In this document: positions 1-6,003 of the stretch, one piece after another | How the letters are laid out: each line of letters opens with the position of its first letter | Position numbering within the stretch: the first letter of the stretch is position 1 | Assembly: GCA_963205525.1 (NCBI GenBank) | Contig: CAUJJP010000194.1 | Coordinates: 1-30,589, forward strand | Direction of reading: 5' to 3' | DNA length: 30,589 bases | Origin: Pseudomonadota bacterium | GTDB taxonomy: Bacteria; Pseudomonadota; Gammaproteobacteria; Burkholderiales; Burkholderiaceae | Translations under genes and position numbers: made by a program | Notes under the pieces: generated by a model | What the model was told of the DNA's origin: nothing | The model's database searches: none | Seen by the model: the letters and a program-made list of their open reading frames with translations, nothing else

Positions 1-46
1 ACAGTGCAGCCATCGACACCCCCGCCCGCCGTCCAGGAGACTGACC

Positions 47-199
47 ATGAACACCCGCTTCAGCCACCACGCCGCCGCCGCCCTCGTCCTCGCGCTGGTC
101 ACCACGCTGGCCATCTTCTCCGGCGTCAGCCAGCTGTCCTCGCCGACCCACGCCGGTGCCCAGCTGGCGCAACTGCAGGACGCTGCCACACGCGCCTGA
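47..199 (+). CDS. Small single-pass membrane microprotein, copy 1
   Basis: A 50-residue protein of unknown function. A polar start (MNTRFSHH) is followed by one hydrophobic segment at about residues 9-30, then a short polar tail containing HAGAQLAQL. It could be one transmembrane helix or an uncleaved signal anchor. The start is set by AGGAG at 35-39, eight bases before the ATG. The gene is followed directly by a strong Rho-independent terminator at 225-250, which supports a real short transcription unit. A paralogue at 513-665 shares the TTLxIFxGV core, the HAG motif, the length and a 40-nt leader of equal length. I do not recognise the family. The paralogy, leader and terminator are visible in the sequence; membrane location is inferred from hydrophobicity. 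Confidence 0.72.
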   Translation: MNTRFSHHAAAALVLALVTTLAIFSGVSQLSSPTHAGAQLAQLQDAATRA

Positions 200-224
200 T
201 CGACCGCGTCCCCGCGCGCAGAGG

Positions 225-250
225 GCGCCCCGCTTCGGCGGGGCGCTTTG
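225..250 (+). terminator. Rho-independent terminator after microprotein 1
   Basis: A perfect 9-bp stem GCGCCCCGC/GCGGGGCGC closed by a TTCG tetraloop is followed by TTTGCATTTT. It lies 25 bases after the stop codon at 197-199. Confidence 0.85.
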
Positions 251-461
251 CATTTTGGGCGCGCGGTTTCGTCGAGTGGCCGCCGCGCGGCGGCGAACTC
301 GCGGCTGGCGCATGTGAAGCCGCCGTGCGCCACGCATGCAGCTGTTCGGCCAGCGCTGCGGCCGCGCGCGGACGCGGCAGGTCCGGTTCATCCGCGCAGC
401 CGGTCGCTCGTGCAGGGCTGGGCGCGCTTCATCGCAAGCAGCGTGCGAGGCGCGCCGCACA
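251..461. other. Non-coding stretch between the two microprotein genes
   Basis: This is most of the 313-base gap between the two small genes. It is GC-rich, and I see no convincing coding sequence, repeat family or clear -35/-10 pair. A promoter for the second microprotein must lie here or just downstream if that gene is transcribed independently of the first, whose transcript should end at the terminator at 225-250. Confidence 0.4.
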
Positions 462-477
462 GGCTGAAGATTCAGCC
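462..477. promoter_or_regulatory. Inverted repeat upstream of microprotein 2
   Basis: A perfect 7-2-7 inverted repeat, GGCTGAA-GA-TTCAGCC, ends 35 bases before the second small gene. Its right arm overlaps the leader block CAGCCATCG (473-481) that is also present before the first gene at 7-15. It may be an operator or an RNA hairpin; the role is not known. Confidence 0.4.
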
Positions 478-512
478 ATCGCCACGCTGCAACACCGCTC
501 CAGGAGCCCATC

Positions 513-665
513 ATGACCACCCCCCGCACACACCGCCTGATCGCCTTCGCGATGTCGCTGTGCACGACGCTGATCATCTTCGCCGGCGTCACCTCCTTCG
601 CCACCCCCGAGCACGCCGGCCAGTTGCTGGCGCGCGCCGCCGCGGTGCAAGGCAAGCACGGCTGA
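513..665 (+). CDS. Small single-pass membrane microprotein, copy 2
   Basis: A 50-residue paralogue of the product at 47-199. It has a short basic N-terminus (MTTPRTHR), one hydrophobic helix at about residues 9-30 containing TTLIIFAGV, then TPEHAGQLLARAAAV. AGGAG at 502-506 gives a Shine-Dalgarno six bases before the ATG. The leader from CAGCCATCG to the ATG is exactly 40 nt, as for copy 1, so the duplication includes the untranslated leader. A strong terminator follows at 689-710. Function is unknown. The two copies have diverged well beyond recent duplication yet keep length, helix and HAG motif, which suggests selection. An additional upstream copy outside the window is possible because the first leader starts at the window edge. 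Confidence 0.75.
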   Translation: MTTPRTHRLIAFAMSLCTTLIIFAGVTSFATPEHAGQLLARAAAVQGKHG

Positions 666-688
666 GCGCCTCACCGGCGTTGCGAAAC

Positions 689-710
689 AAGGGCCCTGCG
701 GGGCCCTTTT
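689..710 (+). terminator. Rho-independent terminator after microprotein 2
   Basis: An 8-bp stem AAGGGCCC/GGGCCCTT with loop TGCG runs into TTTT at 707-710, 24 bases after the stop codon. This is a classic intrinsic terminator and isolates the microprotein from the downstream operon. Confidence 0.85.
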
Positions 711-788
711 GCTTGTGCGCAATGTGGCTTCGATGACGAGGCTGCCGCCACCCAAGGACGGGACGAAGCCGTTGCCACGAGGAATCCG

Positions 789-800
789 GTATTCGAATAC
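789..800. promoter_or_regulatory. Perfect 12-bp palindrome
   Basis: GTATTCGAATAC is self-complementary and is followed by the overlapping palindrome ATACGTAT at 797-804. It sits in the AT-richer island about 300 bases before the heme-copper operon. It looks like a repressor operator but does not match the spacing of the NsrR consensus. Confidence 0.3.
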
Positions 801-841
801 GTATTTCCCCGAAGCACCCCCACGAACAGCAGGAAAGAACC

Positions 842-857
842 ACATTTCAACAAATGT
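842..857. promoter_or_regulatory. Inverted repeat ACATTT-N4-AAATGT
   Basis: Two perfect 6-bp arms are separated by CAAC. The low-GC context and dyad symmetry suggest a transcription factor site. The cognate regulator cannot be named from the sequence. Confidence 0.3.
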
Positions 858-909
858 TTGTTCTCACACAATTCCATGTTCGCCGCGCTGTCGACTCCCG
901 CGTCGGCCG

Positions 910-923
910 CTGATTTCTGTCAA
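910..923. promoter_or_regulatory. Candidate FNR/Dnr-family box
   Basis: CTGAT-TTCT-GTCAA matches the FNR/Anr/Dnr consensus TTGAT-N4-ATCAA at 8 of 10 defined positions, and the GTCAA half is common in Dnr/NnrR sites. It lies 170 bases before the ATG of the CuA subunit gene. It would fit control by low oxygen or nitric oxide of an operon that looks like a nitric oxide reductase. No good -10 sits at the ideal distance, so this remains tentative. Confidence 0.35.
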
Positions 924-1093
924 TCTTCGCCGTCTGCGCTCGTTGCGGGCACTGCCGGGGCCGGTCCGTGCCCGACAGCCGTGGGCGGCGTCCGCATCGA
1001 CGGACGCTCGCTGCCCGGGCGCCTGCGCAGTCCAAAACGGAGTCATGGTTTGCCGTCGCAGCGGCACGGCAACCACTTTTGCGGGCCCCATTC

Positions 1094-2113
1094 ATGCGTG
1101 TGATTGCCTTCCTGAATTGCTGGACGAGCCGGATCCCCGGCGTCCTCGCTGGTGTGCTGGCCGGGATGCTGCTGCTGTCGGCCGCCCAGGCCCAGAGCGT
1201 GGCAGACCCCGCTGCGGCCGAAGGCCGGGCGCTGTTCGAGCAGCAGTGCGTGGCCTGTCACACGGTGGGCGAAGGCGACCGCGTCGGCCCCGATCTGGCC
1301 GGCGTGCTGCAGCGGCGCGACGAGGCCTGGGTCAAGCGCATGATCCACGCCCCCGACGAGATGGTGGCCGCGGGCGACCCGGTGGTGACCGAACTCGTCA
1401 AGCGCTACAACGGCATCGTCATGCCGCGCCTGGGGCTGCAGACGGCGCAGGTCGACGCCCTGGTCGCGCACCTGAAGTCGCTGGCCAGCGGCAGCGCAGC
1501 GCCCGCGGCTCCGGCGGTGGTCTATGACCAGCCCGAGCTGATGCCTGCACAGGCGTTGGTGCTGCAGATGTTCCTGCTCATCAGCGCGGTCATCGTCCTT
1601 GTGTTCGTGTTCGTCGCCTCCAGCACCCGGCAGGTGCGCGAGGTGAGCATTGCGCGCGCCTACGGCCTGCGCAAAGTGCTGTTCATGGGCGCGCTGGTGG
1701 CCGCCATCGGCGTGCTGGCCACCACGCTGCCGAACACCCCGTATGCGGCGCAAGGCGATGCCGGGGCGAAGGCGGCCGACCGCGTCGTCTACGTCGCCGG
1801 GCGCCAGTTCGAGTTCATCTGGTCCGACGAGCCCATCGCCAGCGCGCAGGACGTCGGCCGCGTGCCACGGCTGCAGGAGGTGGCGCTCGCGCCCGGCTCG
1901 ACGGTCGAGTTCCGCGTCACCAGCCTGGACGTGACGCACGGCTTCGGCCTGTACGGCCCGCAGCGCCAGATCGTCGCCCAGACCCAGGCCATGCCGGGCT
2001 ACGTGAACCGGCTGCGCGTGCGCCTGGTCGAGCCCGGAGAGTACCTGGTGCTGTGCCTGGAGTACTGCGCGTCGGGCCACCACCGCATGCGCAGCCGCCT
2101 GATCGTCAAGTAA
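1094..2113 (+). CDS. Heme-copper oxidoreductase subunit II: cytochrome c-CuA fusion
   Basis: A 339-residue electron-entry subunit. A signal peptide (about residues 1-34, ending AQAQS) leads into a class I cytochrome c domain with C52-V-A-C55-H56 and Met110 (VMP) as likely sixth ligand. Two membrane helices follow at about 156-176 and 195-213, then a periplasmic CuA cupredoxin domain with the full ligand set H282, C321, E323, C325, H329 and M332. The start at 1094 gives a clean signal peptide; the frame is open further upstream but without a sensible N-terminus. In caa3 oxidases the cytochrome c domain is usually at the C-terminus, so its N-terminal position is unusual. It precedes subunit I by 9 bases. 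Given the Tyr-less subunit I it resembles NorY of the sNOR type; a low-affinity oxidase subunit is the alternative. Confidence 0.85.
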   Translation: MRVIAFLNCWTSRIPGVLAGVLAGMLLLSAAQAQSVADPAAAEGRALFEQQCVACHTVGEGDRVGPDLAGVLQRRDEAWVKRMIHAPDEMVAAGDPVVTELVKRYNGIVMPRLGLQTAQVDALVAHLKSLASGSAAPAAPAVVYDQPELMPAQALVLQMFLLISAVIVLVFVFVASSTRQVREVSIARAYGLRKVLFMGALVAAIGVLATTLPNTPYAAQGDAGAKAADRVVYVAGRQFEFIWSDEPIASAQDVGRVPRLQEVALAPGSTVEFRVTSLDVTHGFGLYGPQRQIVAQTQAMPGYVNRLRVRLVEPGEYLVLCLEYCASGHHRMRSRLIVK

Positions 2114-2122
2114 TCCAGCACC

Positions 2123-3565
2123 ATGAGCCAAGAAGCCAAGACCCCGAGCGCGGTGAACCGCCAGACCCTGCACTGGATGCCGGTGGTGTTCGTGCTGTTC
2201 CCCATCCTGATCCTGCTCGGCGCCTTCATGCGCTCGGTGCAGGGCGGCGTGCTGCCGCAGGGCGAGAGCTGGTTCTACCAGGCGATGACGCTGCACGGCG
2301 TGGGCATGGTCGGCGTCTGGTACGTGGCCTCGATGGCCATCGTCGCCGACCTGCTGGGGCGCTACGTCAAGCCTTCCGCGGCGGTGGCCAGCTTCGCCCT
2401 GTGGGGCACGGTGGTCGGCGTGGCGATGCTGCTGGCCAGCGTCTTCATCGGCCGCTACGCCGCCGGCTGGTACTTCCTGTACCCGCTGCCCTTCAAGGGT
2501 GAGTGGCCGGCGTGGTCCAACACCTTGTTCATGGCCTCGCTCACGGTGCTCGGCGGCGCATGGTTCGTCTGGACCCTGGACCTGCTGCGCGCCATCGCCG
2601 CGCGCTATCCCCTGTCGCAGGCGCTGGGCTGGCACCTGATCGCCGGCAGGAGCGAACCCACGGTGCCGCCGGCGATCCTGATCGCCACCGTCGGCCTGAT
2701 CGCCGGCGTCGCCACCCTGGTCGCGGCGGTGATCCTGATGGTGCTGTTCTTCGCCGAGATCCTGGTCGGCTACAAGAACGACCCGCTGCTGATGAAGAAC
2801 CTGACCTTCTTCTTCGGCCACACCATCATCAACCTGGCGATGTACCTCGGGGTGGCGGCGGCCTACGAGATCCTGCCGCACTACGCGGGGCGGCCGTGGA
2901 AGAACAACCGCGTCGTCGCCATCGCCTGGAACGCGGTGCTGCTGATCGTGCTGGTGGCCTACTTCCACCACCTGTACATGGACTTCGTCCAGCCCGGTCC
3001 GCTGCAGTACATCGGCCAGATCTCGTCCTACGCCAGCGCCGTGCCCTCGTCGGTGGTCACCCTGTTCGGCGCCCTGCTGCTGGTGTTCCACGCCCGCATG
3101 CGCTGGAACCTGACGTCGATCCTGATCTTCGTGGGCCTCGCGGGCTGGGCCATAGGCGGCATAGGCGCGCTCATCGACTCGACGATCAGCGTCAACGTGA
3201 GGCTGCACAACACGCTGTGGGTGCCGGCGCACTTCCACACCTACAACCTCGCCGGCCTGGCCTTCCTGGTGCTGGCCTACTTCCACCACGTCTGCCAGGA
3301 CGCCACCGGGCTGGCGGAGAACCACTTGCTGCAGCGCGGCTCGGCGCTGGCGATGACGGCCGGCGCCTACGGCGTCTTCCTCGCCTTCTACCTGGCCGGC
3401 GTGTACTCTGTGCCGCGGCGCTTCGCCATCTACCCGGCGCAGCTCGCGCACGGCACCGACTACGCCTTCTGGGGCATGGTCTCGGCGCTCGTGTTCCTGC
3501 TCGGCTTTGTGCTCTACCTGAGCGAGACCGGGCGCCGCTGGTGGCGCGCCTTCGCCGCCGGCTGA
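2123..3565 (+). CDS. Heme-copper subunit I lacking the cross-linked Tyr (putative CuA-type nitric oxide reductase)
   Basis: A 480-residue polytopic membrane protein of the heme-copper superfamily. Visible ligands are H58 (LHGVGM, low-spin heme), H233 (first CuB ligand), H282-H283 (CuB pair) and H370/H372 (HFH, high-spin and low-spin hemes). The motif that reads GHPxVY in A- and B-type oxygen reductases is GHTIIN here, so the cross-linked Tyr is replaced by N237. Loss of that Tyr is a hallmark of the NO-reducing branches of the superfamily (sNOR, eNOR, bNOR/CuANOR). A partner with CuA and a following Sco/SenC gene recalls the norSY-senC clusters of ammonia oxidisers. The reaction proposed is 2 NO to N2O with electrons from CuA; this is inference. 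A divergent oxidase recruiting a Tyr from another helix, as cbb3 does, is the main alternative. Confidence 0.82.
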   Translation: MSQEAKTPSAVNRQTLHWMPVVFVLFPILILLGAFMRSVQGGVLPQGESWFYQAMTLHGVGMVGVWYVASMAIVADLLGRYVKPSAAVASFALWGTVVGVAMLLASVFIGRYAAGWYFLYPLPFKGEWPAWSNTLFMASLTVLGGAWFVWTLDLLRAIAARYPLSQALGWHLIAGRSEPTVPPAILIATVGLIAGVATLVAAVILMVLFFAEILVGYKNDPLLMKNLTFFFGHTIINLAMYLGVAAAYEILPHYAGRPWKNNRVVAIAWNAVLLIVLVAYFHHLYMDFVQPGPLQYIGQISSYASAVPSSVVTLFGALLLVFHARMRWNLTSILIFVGLAGWAIGGIGALIDSTISVNVRLHNTLWVPAHFHTYNLAGLAFLVLAYFHHVCQDATGLAENHLLQRGSALAMTAGAYGVFLAFYLAGVYSVPRRFAIYPAQLAHGTDYAFWGMVSALVFLLGFVLYLSETGRRWWRAFAAG

Positions 3566-3567
3566 AC

Positions 3568-4371
3568 ATGCGCCGGGCCGGTCTGCGGGCGGCGCTGCCG
3601 GTGCTGGTGGTGCTGGTGGTGCTGCTGGCCGAACTGTGGCTCGCGGGCGCGGCCCACGCGCAGGCGCCCGAGCTGCCGGCCAGCCGCGCCGAAGCGCGCA
3701 TCGAGGGCCGCGTCCTGCCCGAGCTGCCGTTGCGCCTGGCCGACGGCCAGACCCGGCTGCTGTCCGAGCTCGGGCGCGACCAGGACCTGCTGCTCACCTT
3801 CTTCTACCGCCGCTGCGCCGGTGTCTGCGCGCCCTTCCTGCAATGGGTGCGCGACGCCACGCGCGAAGTCGGCGGCCTGGGGCGCGACTACCGGGTGCTG
3901 GCGCTGAGCTTCGACGAGGCCGACACGGTGGCCGACCTGCAGGCCCAGGCGCGCGCGCTGGACTTGCAGCAAGACCCGGACTGGTCGTTCGCGGTCACCG
4001 ACCCGCAGTCGCTGGCGCGCAGCGCCGCGGCGCTGGACTTCTGGGTCCGGCGCCTCGCCGGCTCCGACCAGTACGACCACGGCTCGCTGCTGGTGGCGAT
4101 CCGCGACGGCCGCGTGCTGCGCGCGATCAGCGGCGCCCCGGGCCAGACCCAGCGCCTGCGCGAGCTGGTGTGGGAGCTGCGCGGCAAGCTCGTGCCCTAC
4201 TACGCGAGTGACGCCGCCCCCGCGCTGCGCTGCATCGAGTTCGACCCGCGCAGCGGCGCGCTGCGCCTGGACTGGGGCGCCGGGCTGCTGGCGCTGCCGG
4301 CGCTTGCCGCCCTGGCGGCGACGCTGCTCGTCTTTCGCCCGCGCCGCCGTGCGGCCACACCGACCGCCTGA
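3568..4371 (+). CDS. Sco1/SenC-family copper chaperone
   Basis: A 267-residue membrane-anchored thioredoxin-fold protein that would load copper into the CuA centre of the subunit II encoded at 1094. The Sco copper site is present: C83 and C87 in RRCAGVCAPF (CxxxC) and H171 in QYDHGSLLV. An N-terminal hydrophobic segment (about 8-28) ending AHAQA may be a signal peptide or anchor. A second hydrophobic helix at about 238-256, followed by basic residues, anchors the C-terminus, giving a periplasmic domain. The start is two bases after the subunit I stop codon, so the three genes are one operon. SenC accompanies CuA-type NO reductases as well as oxidases, so it supports a functional CuA site but does not decide the substrate. 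Confidence 0.87.
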   Translation: MRRAGLRAALPVLVVLVVLLAELWLAGAAHAQAPELPASRAEARIEGRVLPELPLRLADGQTRLLSELGRDQDLLLTFFYRRCAGVCAPFLQWVRDATREVGGLGRDYRVLALSFDEADTVADLQAQARALDLQQDPDWSFAVTDPQSLARSAAALDFWVRRLAGSDQYDHGSLLVAIRDGRVLRAISGAPGQTQRLRELVWELRGKLVPYYASDAAPALRCIEFDPRSGALRLDWGAGLLALPALAALAATLLVFRPRRRAATPTA

Positions 4372-4412
4372 CGCCGGCTTGCAGGGCGTCAATCGCCGTG
4401 CGCGCGCCTGGG

Positions 4413-4420
4413 CATAGACT
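4413..4420 (+). promoter_or_regulatory. Possible -10 element for the ABC operon
   Basis: The sequence CATAGACT in the 141-base gap after the Sco gene resembles a sigma-70 -10 region, about 93 bases before the ATPase start. No good -35 is visible, so this is weak. Confidence 0.22.
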
Positions 4421-4443
4421 GCGCGCCTTTGTTGCACTGCCGC

Positions 4444-4488
4444 ACGCGAACCCGCAGGCGAGCCCACGCGACCCCACGCGAACCCGCA
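4444..4488 (+). repeat. Short direct repeats in the ABC operon leader
   Basis: The 13-mer ACGCGAACCCGCA occurs at 4444-4456 and exactly again at 4476-4488, with a partial copy (ACGCGACCCC) at 4466-4475. The copies lie between the possible -10 and the ATPase start, so they would be in the 5' leader. No function is known. Confidence 0.6.
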
Positions 4489-4512
4489 CGACCCCCAGAG
4501 AAGCTTGGCGCG

Positions 4513-6003
4513 ATGCGCGCACCCGACCCCTTGCCCACCGCGACACCGCTGCTGCAGGCCCGTTCGCTGAGCCTGTCCTTCGGCTCGACGCGCGCGCTGG
4601 CCGACTTCAGCCTGGACATCGCGCCCGGTGAGATCGTGGCGCTGATGGGCGCCAACGGCGCCGGCAAGTCCACCTTCGTCAAGATCCTGTCCGGGCTGCT
4701 GGCCGCAGACGCCGGCAGCGTGCAGTTCAAGGGCCGGCCGCACCGGCCGCAGACTCCGGCACAGGCCGCGCGCGCCGGCATCGTCACCGTGCACCAGTCG
4801 ACCGACCTGGTCGGCATCCCGGGGCTGACGGTGGCCGACGCCCTGCTGCTGAACCACTTCGTCGACGGCCGCGCGCCCTGGTTCGTCTCGCGCGCCGGCA
4901 TCCGGCGCCAGGCGCAGGCGCTGCTGGCGCAGGCCGGCATCGCGCTCGACGTCGAGCAGGACTTCGCCGAGCTCAGCGCCGCCGGGCGGCAGCTGGTGGC
5001 GATCGCACGCGCGCTGGCCAACCGTGCCGAGCTGCTCATCCTCGACGAACCGACCGCCAGCCTGTCGGCGCAGGAGGCGCAGCACCTGTACGCGACGCTG
5101 CTGGCGCTGAAGGCGCGCGGCATCGCCATCCTCTACATCTCGCACCGCACCGCCGACCTGCAGGCGCTCGCGGACCGGGTGGTGGTGCTGCGCGGCGGAC
5201 GCGCGGTGGCCGACCTGGCGCGGCCGGTGGACTTCGACGCCGCGATCGAGACCATGATCGGCCGCCCGCTGGCGAGCGCGCGCCCGCCGCAGCGCCAGAC
5301 CGGTGCGCAGCCGGTGCTGCAGATGAAGCAGTTGCGGCTGCTGCCGCACAGCCGGCCTTTCGACCTCACGCTGAAGCGCGGCGAGGTGGCGGCTCTGACC
5401 GGCGTGCTGGGTGCCGGCAAGAGCCGGCTGCTGGGGGCGCTGTTCGGCCTGCACCCGCTGGCCGCCGGCGAGCTGTGGCTGCTCGGCCAGCCCTACCGCC
5501 CGGCCAGCCCGCGCCAGGCCATTGCCGCCGGCGTCAGCATGGCGGCCGAGGACAGGCACCGCTCCTCGCTGCAGCCCGCGGGCTGGCCGGGCGAGTCGAT
5601 CGCCGCCACCATCAGCCTGCCGCATCTGCGGCGCTGGTTCCCGGGCGGCTTCGTCTGGCCAGGGCGTGAGCAGGCGCGCGCGGCCGACGCCATCGCCCGC
5701 TTCGGCATCCGCGCCGCCGGGCCGGCGGCCTCGGTGTGGTCGCTGTCGGGCGGCAACCAGCAGAAGGTGGTGCTGGCGCGCTGGGAGGTCGAGCCCAGCG
5801 CGCTGCTGCTGCTCGACGAGCCCTTCCAGGGCGTGGACGTGGGCGCGCGCAGCGCCCTCATCGCCGCCAGCCGCAGCCACACCGAGCGCGCCACCCTGAT
5901 TGCCACCTCCGACCCCGAGGAAGCGGCCGAAGTGGCCGACCGCGTCCTCGTCTTCGAACACCACAGCCTCGCCGCTGCGGCACTGGAAGGACAGCCTGCA
6001 TGA
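4513..6003 (+). CDS. Ribose/AI-2-type ABC transporter, double ATPase subunit
   Basis: A 496-residue cytoplasmic ATPase with two tandem ABC domains, as in RbsA/XylG/MglA of the CUT2 sugar importers. Domain 1 has Walker A GANGAGKST (46-54), a degenerate signature LSAAGRQ (154-160) and Walker B LLILDEP (174-180). Domain 2 has Walker A GVLGAGKS (297-304) and a full signature LSGGNQQ (411-417) followed by LLLLDEP. Many CUT2 ATPases have an altered second Walker A; here the Lys is kept. ATG at 4513 begins shortly before the first domain, although the frame is open to 4429. The stop overlaps the permease start (ATGA at 6000-6003). The substrate is not shown by the sequence. The downstream propeller and PLP enzyme argue that it need not be a simple sugar. 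Confidence 0.88.
   Translation: MRAPDPLPTATPLLQARSLSLSFGSTRALADFSLDIAPGEIVALMGANGAGKSTFVKILSGLLAADAGSVQFKGRPHRPQTPAQAARAGIVTVHQSTDLVGIPGLTVADALLLNHFVDGRAPWFVSRAGIRRQAQALLAQAGIALDVEQDFAELSAAGRQLVAIARALANRAELLILDEPTASLSAQEAQHLYATLLALKARGIAILYISHRTADLQALADRVVVLRGGRAVADLARPVDFDAAIETMIGRPLASARPPQRQTGAQPVLQMKQLRLLPHSRPFDLTLKRGEVAALTGVLGAGKSRLLGALFGLHPLAAGELWLLGQPYRPASPRQAIAAGVSMAAEDRHRSSLQPAGWPGESIAATISLPHLRRWFPGGFVWPGREQARAADAIARFGIRAAGPAASVWSLSGGNQQKVVLARWEVEPSALLLLDEPFQGVDVGARSALIAASRSHTERATLIATSDPEEAAEVADRVLVFEHHSLAAAALEGQPA

Larger units (their letters stand above)
711..1093. other. Non-coding regulatory region upstream of the heme-copper operon
   Basis: No credible gene is present. The part at 785-930 is clearly less GC-rich than the surroundings and holds a perfect palindrome at 789-800 (GTATTCGAATAC), an inverted repeat at 842-857 (ACATTT-CAAC-AAATGT) and an FNR/Dnr-like box at 910-923. 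This is the natural place for the promoter of the operon starting at 1094. No clear -35/-10 pair could be fixed. Confidence 0.5.

Noticed and set aside
789..857. NsrR binding site.
   Set aside because: The palindromes have centre spacings of 0 and 4 bases, whereas the NsrR half-sites are one base apart; the match fails in phase.
858..1103. An 81-codon plus-strand open frame before the CuA subunit gene.
   Set aside because: There is no Shine-Dalgarno and no domain, and it overlaps the candidate regulatory sites and the next gene's start.
1043..3451. An 802-codon minus-strand open frame over the heme-copper operon.
   Set aside because: The translation is His/Gln/Asp/Arg-rich without domains, as expected antisense to a GC-rich gene, and the plus strand encodes clear ligand motifs.
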